From NCBI GenBank assembly GCA_016779165.1, contig JADHOE010000010.1:1-39174 (forward strand): a stretch of 39,174 nucleotides of DNA. The letters run 5' to 3'. The notes beneath the pieces were generated by a model. It was not told where the DNA came from, did no database searches, and saw nothing but the letters and a program-made list of their open reading frames with translations. Every line of letters begins with the position of its first letter. Positions within the stretch are counted from its first letter, which is position 1. Source of the DNA: Candidatus Margulisiibacteriota bacterium. Lineage in GTDB: Bacteria > Margulisbacteria > Marinamargulisbacteria > UBA817. Position numbers and translations under genes: made by a program. Of this stretch, positions 24,697 through 34,167 are shown piece after piece.

Positions 24697-25515
24697 ATGG
24701 TAAAAAAAAAATCATTGTTGAATCGCTTCATTCAATTACCTGCCATTGCATTCCCAACAATAAGCCCGGTGGCATTAAGCCTTGGCCCCTTTAATATTCA
24801 CTGGTATGGCATTTCATATTGCATGGCCATTGGTGTGGGGTATGTAATGGCCAATGCAAGTGTAAAAAAAATGAGTATCAACATTTCAGTATCTGACTTG
24901 ATATCCAATGTTATTTTAGGTGTTATTATAGGTGGGCGATTGGGCTATGTGCTTTTTTATGACGTGTCGTATTACATGGGGCAACCGTGGGATATTTTTG
25001 CTGTTTGGAAAGGTGGCATGTCGTTTCATGGAGGTGCTTTGGGGGCATTTATAGCCACCATACTCACATGCAATCGGTTTAAAGTGCCAATAAAACAGGG
25101 GGTGGACCTTCTTGCTTTTTGTGTTACTCCTGGGTTGTTTTTTGGCAGAATAGCTAATTTTATTAATGGTGAATTATATGGTCGGGTATCATTGGTACCT
25201 TGGGCAATGGTATTTCCAGGTGGTGGGACGATGCCACGTCACCCATCTCAATTGTATGAAGCCTTGCTAGAAGGCCTCGGGTTATTGCTGTTCCTTTGGG
25301 TGATCCTTCGATGGTTTTATAAACCTGGTCGATTATTCCTATGTTTTGTTATGGGGTACGCAATGGTTCGATTTTTTGTGGAGTTCACCCGTGAACCCGA
25401 TACGCAATTGGGCCTTTTGGCCTTGCAATTATCGATGGGGCAATATTTGTCATTGATTATGATCCTGTTTGGAATGGTGTGGGCATATGCGACGTCTAGA
25501 TTCAATATATCTTGA
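24697..25515 (+). CDS. lgt: Prolipoprotein diacylglyceryl transferase
   Basis: Lgt moves diacylglycerol from phosphatidylglycerol to the lipobox cysteine of prolipoproteins at the inner membrane. A 272-residue, seven-helix protein with HWYGISY (35-41), GGRLGYVLFYD (79-89), the conserved His111 in MSFHGG, the Lgt signature GRIANFINGELYG (150-162) and HPSQLYEALLEG. Length is normal. The ATG at 24697 lies 6 bases after a -10 box with no Shine-Dalgarno sequence. It diverges from fliH. A lipoprotein that would be its substrate is encoded at 29030-29854. Confidence 0.95.
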   Translation: MVKKKSLLNRFIQLPAIAFPTISPVALSLGPFNIHWYGISYCMAIGVGYVMANASVKKMSINISVSDLISNVILGVIIGGRLGYVLFYDVSYYMGQPWDIFAVWKGGMSFHGGALGAFIATILTCNRFKVPIKQGVDLLAFCVTPGLFFGRIANFINGELYGRVSLVPWAMVFPGGGTMPRHPSQLYEALLEGLGLLLFLWVILRWFYKPGRLFLCFVMGYAMVRFFVEFTREPDTQLGLLALQLSMGQYLSLIMILFGMVWAYATSRFNIS

Positions 25516-25957
25516 TACCCCCAAGCGGTTGGATCGGTCGGGGTTTAAGACAGGCTGCATGCATCGGCATTTTGGTCTGTCAACCAATACGGTATTGGGT
25601 GTTGTGAATACCCAAACGTACCGCACGTTAGATATCATTTTCGAAATGAAATGTGATCCCCATGCGTTATTAGGAGCAAGCAAACTCATGGTATTCATGA
25701 TGCAAAAGCATTTATGGAACGGCATTCGGATTGCAGGGTTTGATTTATGGTTGGACCCCCATCAATTATCCAAGCATCATCATCACCACACCCAACGCAG
25801 TGGGGTATTTTGCCATTCCATTAAATTATGGTCGCCAAAAGCTGACGCCTGTATTATAGGGTCGGATATTGACCCAAAGACGTTTGCGATCAAGGTTCTA
25901 AATGAATTTAAAACTCATGGGAATGATGTCTTTGGTCACCCCTTAAATAATGCCTAA
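25487..25957 (+). CDS. Hypothetical protein with a His-rich stretch
   Basis: About 156 residues from ATG 25487, overlapping the lgt end by 29 bases; TTG at 25469 is an alternative start. It fills an otherwise empty stretch before groES, and its codon use resembles the neighbours. I do not recognise a family. Visible features are a basic N-terminus (RRLDSIYLDTPKRLDR), a strand-rich centre, five consecutive His in SKHHHHHTQ, several Cys and Trp residues, and a C-terminal segment ICGSD-like in layout (ACIIGSDIDPKTFAIKVL). No signal peptide or transmembrane helix is evident. Co-transcription with lgt is likely from the overlap. Confidence 0.55.
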   Translation: MRRLDSIYLDTPKRLDRSGFKTGCMHRHFGLSTNTVLGVVNTQTYRTLDIIFEMKCDPHALLGASKLMVFMMQKHLWNGIRIAGFDLWLDPHQLSKHHHHHTQRSGVFCHSIKLWSPKADACIIGSDIDPKTFAIKVLNEFKTHGNDVFGHPLNNA

Positions 25958-25985
25958 CTCATCAAGGAATATCGATTTGTTCAGG

Positions 25986-26050
25986 TTGAAAAAAATTCGT
26001 TAAACTTAGTCTAGCAGTTTAATATTACGATTGCTAAAATAACTAGGAGG
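25986..26050 (+). promoter_or_regulatory. groE promoter region with a CIRCE-like HrcA operator
   Basis: CTAGCAGTT (26011-26019), a 9-base spacer and GATTGCTAA (26029-26037) match the CIRCE element TTAGCACTC-N9-GAGTGCTAA at 6 of 9 and 8 of 9 positions with exact spacing. TTGAAA (25986-25991) could be a -35. Candidate -10 boxes are TAGTCT (26007-26012) and TAATAT (26020-26025), the latter inside the operator spacer. A strong Shine-Dalgarno AGGAGG follows before the ATG at 26056. The layout predicts heat-inducible repression by HrcA; no hrcA gene is in the window. Confidence 0.5.
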
Positions 26051-26055
26051 AACGT

Positions 26056-26343
26056 ATGAAATATAAACCATTGGCAGATCGGGTGATTGTAGAGCAAGAA
26101 GCACCAGAAACAACAACCGCGTCCGGCATTGTATTGCCAGATGCAGCGCAAGAAAAACCTCAACTTGGAAAAGTATTGGCGGTTGGCCAAGGTCGTTACA
26201 ACGACAGTGGCGAACTGATTCCAGTTCAAATTAAAGTGGGTGATGTTGTTATATTTTCAAAGTATGGCGGCACCGCTTTCAAAGAAGGCGACAAAGAATA
26301 TTTAATCGTTAAAGAATCAGATATTCTTGCCATCAACAATTAA
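26056..26343 (+). CDS. groES: Co-chaperonin GroES
   Basis: A 95-residue GroES, the heptameric lid of the GroEL folding chamber. It begins with [13 protein letters not shown], has the mobile loop region ([20 protein letters not shown]), [16 protein letters not shown] and the ending [12 protein letters not shown]. The ATG follows AGGAGG. It is separated from groEL by 12 bases that contain a second strong Shine-Dalgarno sequence, so the two form a standard groESL operon. Confidence 0.97.
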   Translation: MKYKPLADRVIVEQEAPETTTASGIVLPDAAQEKPQLGKVLAVGQGRYNDSGELIPVQIKVGDVVIFSKYGGTAFKEGDKEYLIVKESDILAINN

Positions 26344-26352
26344 GGAGGTTAA

Positions 26353-28011
<1,659 letters not shown>

Positions 28012-28027
28012 TTTTCCATTCACAGTG

Positions 28028-28052
28028 TGTCAGCTTGGTTGGGGGGCTGACA
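28028..28052 (+). terminator. Stem-loop after groEL
   Basis: TGTCAGC (28028-28034) pairs with GCTGACA (28046-28052) over an 11-base T/G-rich loop, just after the groEL stop. There is no T tract after it, so it may protect the mRNA 3' end or terminate weakly; it is not a textbook intrinsic terminator. Confidence 0.4.
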
Positions 28053-28082
28053 TGCCATGGGGGGGAACACAATCATTCTTGA

Positions 28083-28110
28083 TTCAATGACCCCTTTGAT
28101 TTAATATAAT
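28083..28110 (+). promoter_or_regulatory. Promoter of tRNA-Leu
   Basis: A perfect TATAAT (28105-28110) lies 12 bases before the mature tRNA 5' end, with TTCAAT (28083-28088) as a possible -35 at a 16-base spacer. Confidence 0.5.
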
Positions 28111-28122
28111 ATCAGTTTTGAT

Positions 28123-28211
28123 GCCGAGGTGGTGGAATTGGTAGACACGTTGGACTTAAAATCCAATGGACTTTAAAATCCGTGCCGGTTCAAGTCCGGC
28201 CCTCGGTACCA
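28123..28211 (+). tRNA. tRNA-Leu, anticodon UAA
   Basis: A class II tRNA with acceptor stem GCCGAGG/CCTCGGT, D arm, anticodon stem TTGGA/TCCAA around loop CTTAAAA (anticodon TAA, reading UUA), a long variable arm with GGA/TCC pairing, a T arm GCCGG-TTCAAGT-CCGGC, discriminator A and an encoded CCA (28209-28211). The end of ispE overlaps the T arm and acceptor antisense for 22 bases. Confidence 0.96.
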
Positions 28212-29029
28212 TCAATTGATCGACACTTCAAAACATTGCATGGTAGCGAGGCTCCACTAAGTTGTTGATAAATCTCCTCTTGTTCCTTTGTTGTGTTTGC
28301 AACAATATACAATGTCGAACCTGATCCCGATAGGTATACTGGTTTACTGGAAATGGCCCCGGCTTTTTGCTTTAGCAATAGAAGGTCAGGGTGCAAATGG
28401 AATGCAGGCTCTGCAAGCCGATTATAACCAATTGGCATCATCTCATGTGATTTAATTGAATTCAAATCATCAAATTTGCCACGTGTATCCAAACATTCGT
28501 AAACGCTTTTTGAGCTGCATTCAATGCGTGGCATCAATAAAACAAAGCAAAGAGGGGGCTGATTCGTTAAGGCATGAACAACATCACCCCGCCCAGAAAC
28601 ATCACAAAACCCCCCTGTCAAAAAATAAGGCGTATCTGACCCTACTGAAAAGGCCATTTTATTCATTGCACCTGGGTCTAAATTTAGCCCTTCAATGGCA
28701 TTCAGAGATCGCATTAGCGCTGCAGCATTGCTACTGCCTCCGCCAAGGCCGGAACCAAGGGGGATATGCTTTTTAATGCTTAAATCCCACATTGTTTTAG
28801 AGTAAGGTGCCATTGACTCAAATACTTTTGTGCACGTATTTTTTTTCGAAATATCTTGATTTAAGAATGTTACGGAGTGGCTTGGTAATGACGACTTTTT
28901 TAGGGTACATTCATCAAAAAGATCGATTTGGCAAAATATCGACCGTATTGGGTGAAAGTGATCCACTGGTTCCCCAACAAATAGCGATAAGTTTAATTTT
29001 GCGTAAGATCTGAATGAATATGAGGTCAA
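28190..29029 (-). CDS. ispE: 4-diphosphocytidyl-2-C-methyl-D-erythritol kinase
   Basis: IspE is the ATP-dependent GHMP-family kinase of the non-mevalonate (MEP) isoprenoid pathway. 279 residues with AKLNLSL (Lys11), PLGSGLGGGSSNAA (ATP loop, 90-103), the catalytic Asp132 in GSDTPYFL, and a C-terminal GSGSTLYIV motif. The start is TTG at 29029, directly abutting the stop of the upstream lipoprotein gene; no ATG precedes the conserved N-terminal motif. The gene ends inside the opposite-strand tRNA-Leu, with its stop codon formed by the T-loop sequence. It is the second gene of a two-gene minus-strand unit. Confidence 0.93.
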   Translation of the reverse strand: MTSYSFRSYAKLNLSLFVGEPVDHFHPIRSIFCQIDLFDECTLKKSSLPSHSVTFLNQDISKKNTCTKVFESMAPYSKTMWDLSIKKHIPLGSGLGGGSSNAAALMRSLNAIEGLNLDPGAMNKMAFSVGSDTPYFLTGGFCDVSGRGDVVHALTNQPPLCFVLLMPRIECSSKSVYECLDTRGKFDDLNSIKSHEMMPIGYNRLAEPAFHLHPDLLLLKQKAGAISSKPVYLSGSGSTLYIVANTTKEQEEIYQQLSGASLPCNVLKCRSIDGTEGRT

Positions 29030-29854
29030 TTATAGGTTTTCAATATTAATTACAGGGTTAAATGATTCTCGGCCATTTTCAATGATGGTTTTAAACCGGG
29101 AACGTTTTTTTTCGGCAACCAGCTCATTACGAATTGAATCAAACACAGAATCAAGCGATTGTTTCGGCATTGTTTTGCTGTCATTAAATTTAATGATATG
29201 AAACCCAAATTGTGTTTGAACAATGGGCGAAATTGGGTCCCGCTTGGTAAGAATAAATGCAGCTTCTGAGAATGCTTCAACCAGTTGTGATGATCGTACC
29301 CAGCCAAGTTTTCCGCCTTGGGCTTTGGATGGGTCTATGGAGTGCTTTTCCGCCAACGCCTCAAATGTGTCACCTTTTTTTAGTCGAGTGAGGATATTTT
29401 TTGCTTCTTGCTCTGTTTGAACTAAAATATGGCTCAGGTCACGTGTTTCATATGCATCAAACTGATTGCTATTTGAATTATAGTACGTTTCAACTTCTTC
29501 TTTACTTATATTGCTTAGCTCTTCTACTTTTTCTTGAATGAAAAAATTAATTAATGCTTGTCGTTTCAGTTCTTCCATTTTTTCCTTAAAATCTTTAGAG
29601 CGTTGCAACCGTTCTTTTTTTGCCAGTTGGTAAATAATTTCTTCCTCTACAATTTGTTCTAACAGTCGAACTTTGTTTTCTTTTTTTACAAAAAACTCTT
29701 GTAGCTGAGGATCGAGTGTTGATATGCGCTCGTTTATATCATCCACAGAGTACACTTTTGGCCCAATTGTTGCTATTACTTTTGATGGCTCTGTTTTATT
29801 AAAACATCCTGAAATAGATATTAAAATTATAAACAAAAATAGAGTATTCTTCAT
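29030..29854 (-). CDS. Parvulin-type peptidyl-prolyl isomerase lipoprotein (PrsA/SurA-like)
   Basis: A 274-residue extracytoplasmic folding factor. A lipoprotein signal peptide ends in ISGC with the lipidated Cys at 17. A SurA-N-like helical region covers about 25-125, with EEEIIYQLAKKERL and an ALINFFIQEKVEEL helix. A parvulin rotamase domain covers about 133-230 (LSHILVQTEQEAKNIL, KGDTFEALAEKHSIDPSKAQGGKLGWV, PIVQTQFGFHIIKF). A charged C-terminal helix follows. It probably helps fold exported or outer membrane proteins. The ATG at 29854 has a Shine-Dalgarno GGA upstream and a good promoter. It is followed without gap by ispE. Confidence 0.9.
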   Translation of the reverse strand: MKNTLFLFIILISISGCFNKTEPSKVIATIGPKVYSVDDINERISTLDPQLQEFFVKKENKVRLLEQIVEEEIIYQLAKKERLQRSKDFKEKMEELKRQALINFFIQEKVEELSNISKEEVETYYNSNSNQFDAYETRDLSHILVQTEQEAKNILTRLKKGDTFEALAEKHSIDPSKAQGGKLGWVRSSQLVEAFSEAAFILTKRDPISPIVQTQFGFHIIKFNDSKTMPKQSLDSVFDSIRNELVAEKKRSRFKTIIENGRESFNPVINIENL

Positions 29855-29888
29855 TGCAATTCCTTTTCATCAGTTGGATATATATCTA

Positions 29889-29917
29889 AGACTATAAAAA
29901 TTATGAAATAATCTCAA
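29889..29917 (-). promoter_or_regulatory. Promoter of the parvulin lipoprotein gene
   Basis: Read on the minus strand, TTGAGA (29917-29912), a 17-base spacer and TAGTCT (29894-29889) precede the ATG at 29854 by about 34 bases. A Shine-Dalgarno GGA lies in the leader. This gene therefore has a conventional leader. Confidence 0.55.
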
Positions 29918-29929
29918 TTAATTTTTGAT

Positions 29930-29958
29930 TTGACTTTCATGTTTTTTTAAAAAATAAT
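29930..29958 (+). promoter_or_regulatory. Promoter of the 102-residue hypothetical gene
   Basis: TTGACT (29930-29935), a 17-base spacer and AATAAT (29953-29958) end 6 bases before the ATG at 29965, with no Shine-Dalgarno sequence, giving a leaderless transcript. Its -35 is 12 bases from that of the divergent lipoprotein promoter. Confidence 0.6.
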
Positions 29959-29964
29959 AAATAT

Positions 29965-30273
29965 ATGTCATCGGTTATTACGTCTGGGGCACATTCCAAT
30001 AAAGATTTTAGTCCAAAAACTCCTCCGCCACAGTCGGAAACATTCAAAGAGCTTTATGATGAAATTATTAGTCAGTTATCGTATTTAGCTCAAATTGAAG
30101 ATCACGCACATTTTAAAATTGAGTTGCAAAAGTTAAGAAAAAAAATTCAAGCGATTATCATTAAGCACTTTAATCCATCATTATTGCAGTTATCAAATCA
30201 CAATCAATACCAAGCCATTGTAAAACAACACCAGCAAAAGCTAAAAAATATTGAATCCGTGCTGTGCAGATAA
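29965..30273 (+). CDS. Small hypothetical helical protein
   Basis: 102 residues. The first 25 are Ser/Pro-rich and polar (PKTPPPQ). The rest is predicted to be two or three amphipathic helices rich in Lys and Gln (ELQKLRKKIQAIIIKHF, then QHQQKLKNIESVL). No signal peptide, transmembrane helix or known motif is recognised. The ATG follows a good promoter with leaderless geometry, which supports a real gene. It is followed 12 bases later by a second small gene and may form a two-gene unit with it. The long stretches of helix would suit a small partner or chaperone protein, but that is only a guess. Confidence 0.65.
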   Translation: MSSVITSGAHSNKDFSPKTPPPQSETFKELYDEIISQLSYLAQIEDHAHFKIELQKLRKKIQAIIIKHFNPSLLQLSNHNQYQAIVKQHQQKLKNIESVLCR

Positions 30274-30285
30274 TCATAAAAAAAA

Positions 30286-30438
30286 ATGAGTTCATTTAGT
30301 CAGTACTCTTACGATGATCAATTGGAATTTATTGAAACATTCATTGATTTCTCGACCGAAGTTTTAGAAAAAATAGAAGAAAAACAGAGCAGTCAAACCA
30401 TTAATGACTCCGCGTTATTAAATTACCTTCTGAACTAA
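30286..30438 (+). CDS. Small acidic hypothetical protein of 50 residues
   Basis: Begins SSFSQYSYDDQLEF and ends LLNYLLN. It is acidic and helical, and the middle carries EVLEKIEEKQ. It starts 12 bases after the previous small gene, so the two probably share a transcript. There is no Shine-Dalgarno sequence. A possible own promoter (TTGAAT at 30251-30256, CATAAA at 30275-30280) has the leaderless spacing. No family is recognised. A gene this short could be chance; the clean open frame in an otherwise AT-rich gap and the position favour coding. Confidence 0.45.
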   Translation: MSSFSQYSYDDQLEFIETFIDFSTEVLEKIEEKQSSQTINDSALLNYLLN

Positions 30439-30439
30439 A

Positions 30440-30460
30440 ACCAAATAACGTTCATTTGGT
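30440..30460 (-). terminator. Hairpin terminator for the minus-strand small gene
   Basis: ACCAAAT (30440-30446) and ATTTGGT (30454-30460) form a 7-bp stem with a 7-base loop. On the minus strand it is followed by a short TTTT run, fitting termination after the gene at 30503-30754. On the plus strand it follows the 50-residue gene and is trailed by A residues, so it could also end that transcript weakly. Confidence 0.5.
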
Positions 30461-30502
30461 AAAATAGTTATGGAAAAATGAATTCTTTTGGTATGGTAGT
30501 GG

Positions 30503-30754
30503 CTAATCAATCTCTAGATTTAAGCCAAGAACAGTGTGAAGCTCTTTAGAAATCTCAGCTGCCAAAACACCAGGTATTTTTCTAAGAAAGAACATTTTTA
30601 CTTCATCTATTTGATCATAGTTAAAGCATCCTTTTTTATCGAGGTGGGCAAAAGCAGAGGCAATCACTCGGTTTGACACCTTATTGGTTGTGTCTTGAAT
30701 GCTCAATTTAATGTCTTGTATGAATTGTTCTTCACTCTTTGCAGCAGTTTCCAT
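30503..30754 (-). CDS. Small hypothetical protein with leaderless promoter
   Basis: 83 residues with no signal peptide or membrane segment. Predicted helices surround one Cys (KKGCFNYDQIDEVKMFFLRKI), and the C-terminal part resembles a regular helix bundle (AAEISKELHTVLGL). No known family is recognised. The promoter is the best of its kind in the window: TTGAGA, 17 bases, TACTAT, then 7 bases to the ATG. It stands alone between the small plus-strand genes and the M16 protease gene and converges with the former across a hairpin. Confidence 0.65.
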   Translation of the reverse strand: METAAKSEEQFIQDIKLSIQDTTNKVSNRVIASAFAHLDKKGCFNYDQIDEVKMFFLRKIPGVLAAEISKELHTVLGLNLEID

Positions 30755-30761
30755 AAATTTA

Positions 30762-30790
30762 ATAGTATTCTAATTTAAAAGATTTCTCAA
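30762..30790 (-). promoter_or_regulatory. Leaderless promoter of the 83-residue gene
   Basis: On the minus strand TTGAGA (30790-30785), a spacer of exactly 17 bases and TACTAT (30767-30762) end 7 bases before the ATG at 30754. No Shine-Dalgarno sequence is present. Confidence 0.6.
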
Positions 30791-30810
30791 TTATTTTTAA
30801 TTAAGGGTGG

Positions 30811-32052
30811 TTAAGGTTGTGGCGTCTGTCCCAATGTAACCGATACCAACTTGGTAGGATCAAATATATCTTTGATGGTTTGGTTAATGCGGTCTATTGT
30901 TAGGGCATTTAATTGTGACTCAATATCAGAAATTGCCTCTACCCCAGTATTGTAGATTAACTGGCGCCCAATCCAATTCGCCCAAGATGCAGACCCCTCT
31001 AAATTAATGATGATATTTCCTTTTAATTGATTGATTGAACGGTTGAATTCTTCGGCATTAATCCCGTTACTTACCAAGGATTCAATTTCTTTTGAAATTA
31101 GGAATGAGGTTTGCTTTAAATGAGTTGGCGATGTTCCAGCGTAAATAACCAAGGTGCCATTGTTTTTATAAAAACTTGGCGAGCTGTATATTGAGTACGC
31201 CAACCCCTCTTTTTCTCGAACGGATTGAAATAAACGAGAGCTCATTGATCCGCCCAAAATATTTGATAGAACTGTCAGTGAATATCGGTTTTGGTGGGTG
31301 TAATGGTGCCCAGGGTAACCAATGCATAGATGCACCTGTTCAAGATCTTTTTCTATATGTTTTTTGGAAGATGTTGTGCTAGGTATTTCAGATGTTATGT
31401 CATGTGCCGGGGGTATTGCCCATTGAACGTGATCAAGTACGCTTGTTAAGCTAGAAAAATTCTTGTCGGATGGCGTAATGGGGCCCGCAATCACACATTT
31501 AACACGGCTTGGATTAAAATAATTGGCATAAAACTGGCGCAGTGATGATGACGAGATATGATTGATGGAGTCAAATGTCCCCAATATTGGTTTGCCGAGG
31601 TACGCGTCATCGAACATTAACGCATTAAATTCATCATGAATTTTTTCATCAGGGGTGTCTTCATACATTTTAATTTCTTCGGCAATAATGGACTGTTCAA
31701 GTGTTATATCTGCATCGTTAAGCAAAGAGTGAAATACAATGTCGCTGAGTATATCAATGCCCTCTTTCAAGTTTTCAGGCAAGACGGTGATGAAAAAACA
31801 GGTAAATTCCTTTGTTGTATACGCATTGATTTGCCCGCCCAAAGCATCAACCTCACGTGTAATATCAAAACTACTGCGTCTGGATGTGCCTCTAAAACAC
31901 ATGTGCTCTAAAAAGTGAGATGCTCCCCCCATGTTGCGCTCTTCAGATGGAAGGCCAACATCAAAAAAATAAGCAATGGTAACGGATGTTGAGGATGGCA
32001 AATGCTTGATTTTGCACTCAACCCCGTTGTGGGTTAACAACGATGTGGTCAT
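30811..32052 (-). CDS. M16 family zinc metalloprotease (processing-peptidase-like)
   Basis: 413 residues, the size of single-unit M16B proteases such as YmxG/PepR and mitochondrial processing peptidase beta. The inverted zinc motif HFLEH gives His46, Glu49 and His50. The third ligand is Glu125 or Glu126 in IIAEEIKMYEDTP, at the usual distance. The C-terminal half has the conserved Arg/Tyr region LFQSVREKEGLAYSIYS. It has no signal peptide, so it probably acts in the cytoplasm as a homodimeric clamp. It starts 6 bases after pnp, and rpsO-pnp-M16 is a conserved order in Firmicutes and other phyla. No Shine-Dalgarno sequence is seen; translation may be coupled to pnp. Confidence 0.92.
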   Translation of the reverse strand: MTTSLLTHNGVECKIKHLPSSTSVTIAYFFDVGLPSEERNMGGASHFLEHMCFRGTSRRSSFDITREVDALGGQINAYTTKEFTCFFITVLPENLKEGIDILSDIVFHSLLNDADITLEQSIIAEEIKMYEDTPDEKIHDEFNALMFDDAYLGKPILGTFDSINHISSSSLRQFYANYFNPSRVKCVIAGPITPSDKNFSSLTSVLDHVQWAIPPAHDITSEIPSTTSSKKHIEKDLEQVHLCIGYPGHHYTHQNRYSLTVLSNILGGSMSSRLFQSVREKEGLAYSIYSSPSFYKNNGTLVIYAGTSPTHLKQTSFLISKEIESLVSNGINAEEFNRSINQLKGNIIINLEGSASWANWIGRQLIYNTGVEAISDIESQLNALTIDRINQTIKDIFDPTKLVSVTLGQTPQP

Positions 32053-32058
32053 TATGAA

Positions 32059-34131
32059 TTAGTCAAAAATTCGTGCCACATTGACTCGACCTTGCCGGTC
32101 GATTTCCATGACTTTAACTTTGACAGGGTCTCCGACACTAAAGTAGTCTTCAACTTTGTTTACCCGTTCTTCCGCAATTTTTGATATGTGAAGCAATGCC
32201 TCTTTGCCAGGAAGAAGTTCAACAAAGGCGCCAAAATTCATGATCTTAACGACCTTGCCATCGTAAACTTCGCCTTTTTCAACATCACGAACCAAGTCTT
32301 TAATGATTTGCTTGGCAACATTGATAATCTCAGTATTTTTACCGGAAATGCTAACTTCGCCTTTATCGCCATCAACAACATAAACAACAGCTTTGGATTC
32401 TTCTTCAATTTTCTTGATTTGCTTACCACCCGGTCCTATCAATAATCCAACCTTGTCAGGATTGATCATGATGGTTTCTACTTTAGGAGCACGATCAGTT
32501 ACAGTTGAACGAGGCGCATCAATAACCGCATTCATTTTAGATAAAATATGAAAACGACCGTCTTTTGCCTGAGCCAGTGCGTCAATTAAAATTTCTTTGG
32601 ATAATCCTTCAATTTTAATGTCCAATTGCAAGGCTGTGATGCCTTTGTCTGTACCCGCGACTTTAAAATCCATGTCACCGTAATGGTCTTCCAATCCTTG
32701 GATGTCAGACAAAATGGTGTATTCACCAGTTTTGTCCATCAATAGGCCCATGGCAATTCCTGCCACTTGACCCTTGGTGGGAACCCCACTGGACATTAGC
32801 GATAAGCTGCCAGAACAAACGGACGCCATGGAAGATGATCCATTGGATTCGAGAATCTCTGATACCAATCGAATGACATAGGGAAATTCTTCTTTTGAAG
32901 GAATGACTGGCTCAAGGGCGCGTTGGGCCAATTGACCATGACCCAGCTCTCGGCGGCCGGTTCGTAAAAACCCGCATTCCCCTACAGAAAAAGGTGGGAA
33001 GTTGTAATGAAAATAAAATGACTCAGATACTTGCTCACCAAATGCGTCGGAGTTTTGCTCGTCACCATCGGTTCCAAGGGTTAGAACACCAAGGCTTTGA
33101 GTTTCACCGCGAGTAAATACACTTGACCCATGCGTGGCAGGAAGAACGTCCAATTCAATAGAAATATCTCGAATTTCATCTGTTTTTCTGCCATCAGGAC
33201 GAACTTTTTGTTGGATAATTGACGCACGAATCTGTTCTTTTTTTAATTGCCCAAATAAGTCCACAACCTCTGCTTCATTATCAAGATCTTCGTTTACAAA
33301 CTTGCTCAGAACATCATCTTTCAATTGTGCAAGAAAATCATCCACCTGTTGTTTATTTCCATTTTTTAAATTATCTGGAATTCGAGTACCAATGAATGAC
33401 TCAATGTCACGCAACAATGCTGTATTTTTTTCTGGCGCTGCAATGGTTGCTTTGGCTTTGTTTACTTTTCTTGCTAATTCTTCCTGAAGTCGAATGCCTT
33501 CTTTAAGGGCATCGTGACCCGTATTGATGGCATCAATTATCCGTTCCTCTGAAAGCTCATGTGATCCAGACTCGATCATCAACACAGCGTCACTGGTACC
33601 CGCAACAATCATATCAAGCGATGACTGAGCCATGTCTTCGTGGCTTGGGTTAACAACCAGCGACCCATTGACATCCCCAACCAATGCGGCACCGACATGC
33701 TTGTTGAATGGAATGTCAGACACTGCCAATGCACTGGACGCTGCTAAAATCGCCAAATATTCCGGAGAAAAAGTTTCATCCAATGAAAGCAAGGTAATAA
33801 TTACTTGAACATCATTGTAAAATTCATCAGGAAAGCATGGGCGTAAAGGCCGATCAATTAATCGTGAAATTAGGGTGGCATTTTTTGATGGCCTGGCTTC
33901 ACGCTTGATGTATCCTCCAGCAAATTTTCCTGCTGCATAATATTTTTCAACAAATTCAACCATTAATGGGAAAAAGTCGACACCTTCACGAGCTTCCTTT
34001 GACATTGTTGCCGTGGCCAATAGCACAGTCTCGCCACATTTAAGAAGAACAGATCCATTCGCTTGTCTGGCAATACTGCCAGTTTCGATTGTAATTTCTC
34101 TCCCATGTATATTTCCTATTACTTTTTCCAT
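32059..34131 (-). CDS. pnp: Polyribonucleotide nucleotidyltransferase (PNPase)
   Basis: PNPase degrades RNA phosphorolytically from the 3' end. 690 residues, a normal length. The first RNase PH domain covers about 1-210 (FFPLMVEFVEKYYAAGKFAGGYIKREARPS), followed by a helical linker. The second, catalytic RNase PH domain covers about 310-540, with FTRGETQSLGVLTLG, FRTGRRELGHG-type residues (GFLRTGRRELGHGQLA) and the catalytic Asp region HYGDMDFKVAGT. The KH domain has GLLIGPGGKQIKKI near 555 and the S1 domain NFGAFVELLPGKEALLHIS ends the protein. AAGGA lies 8 bases before the ATG. It follows rpsO by 36 bases in one operon. Confidence 0.97.
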   Translation of the reverse strand: MEKVIGNIHGREITIETGSIARQANGSVLLKCGETVLLATATMSKEAREGVDFFPLMVEFVEKYYAAGKFAGGYIKREARPSKNATLISRLIDRPLRPCFPDEFYNDVQVIITLLSLDETFSPEYLAILAASSALAVSDIPFNKHVGAALVGDVNGSLVVNPSHEDMAQSSLDMIVAGTSDAVLMIESGSHELSEERIIDAINTGHDALKEGIRLQEELARKVNKAKATIAAPEKNTALLRDIESFIGTRIPDNLKNGNKQQVDDFLAQLKDDVLSKFVNEDLDNEAEVVDLFGQLKKEQIRASIIQQKVRPDGRKTDEIRDISIELDVLPATHGSSVFTRGETQSLGVLTLGTDGDEQNSDAFGEQVSESFYFHYNFPPFSVGECGFLRTGRRELGHGQLAQRALEPVIPSKEEFPYVIRLVSEILESNGSSSMASVCSGSLSLMSSGVPTKGQVAGIAMGLLMDKTGEYTILSDIQGLEDHYGDMDFKVAGTDKGITALQLDIKIEGLSKEILIDALAQAKDGRFHILSKMNAVIDAPRSTVTDRAPKVETIMINPDKVGLLIGPGGKQIKKIEEESKAVVYVVDGDKGEVSISGKNTEIINVAKQIIKDLVRDVEKGEVYDGKVVKIMNFGAFVELLPGKEALLHISKIAEERVNKVEDYFSVGDPVKVKVMEIDRQGRVNVARIFD

Positions 34132-34167
34132 GTTGTTAATCCTTAATTTTTACTTTAAACGATCAAG

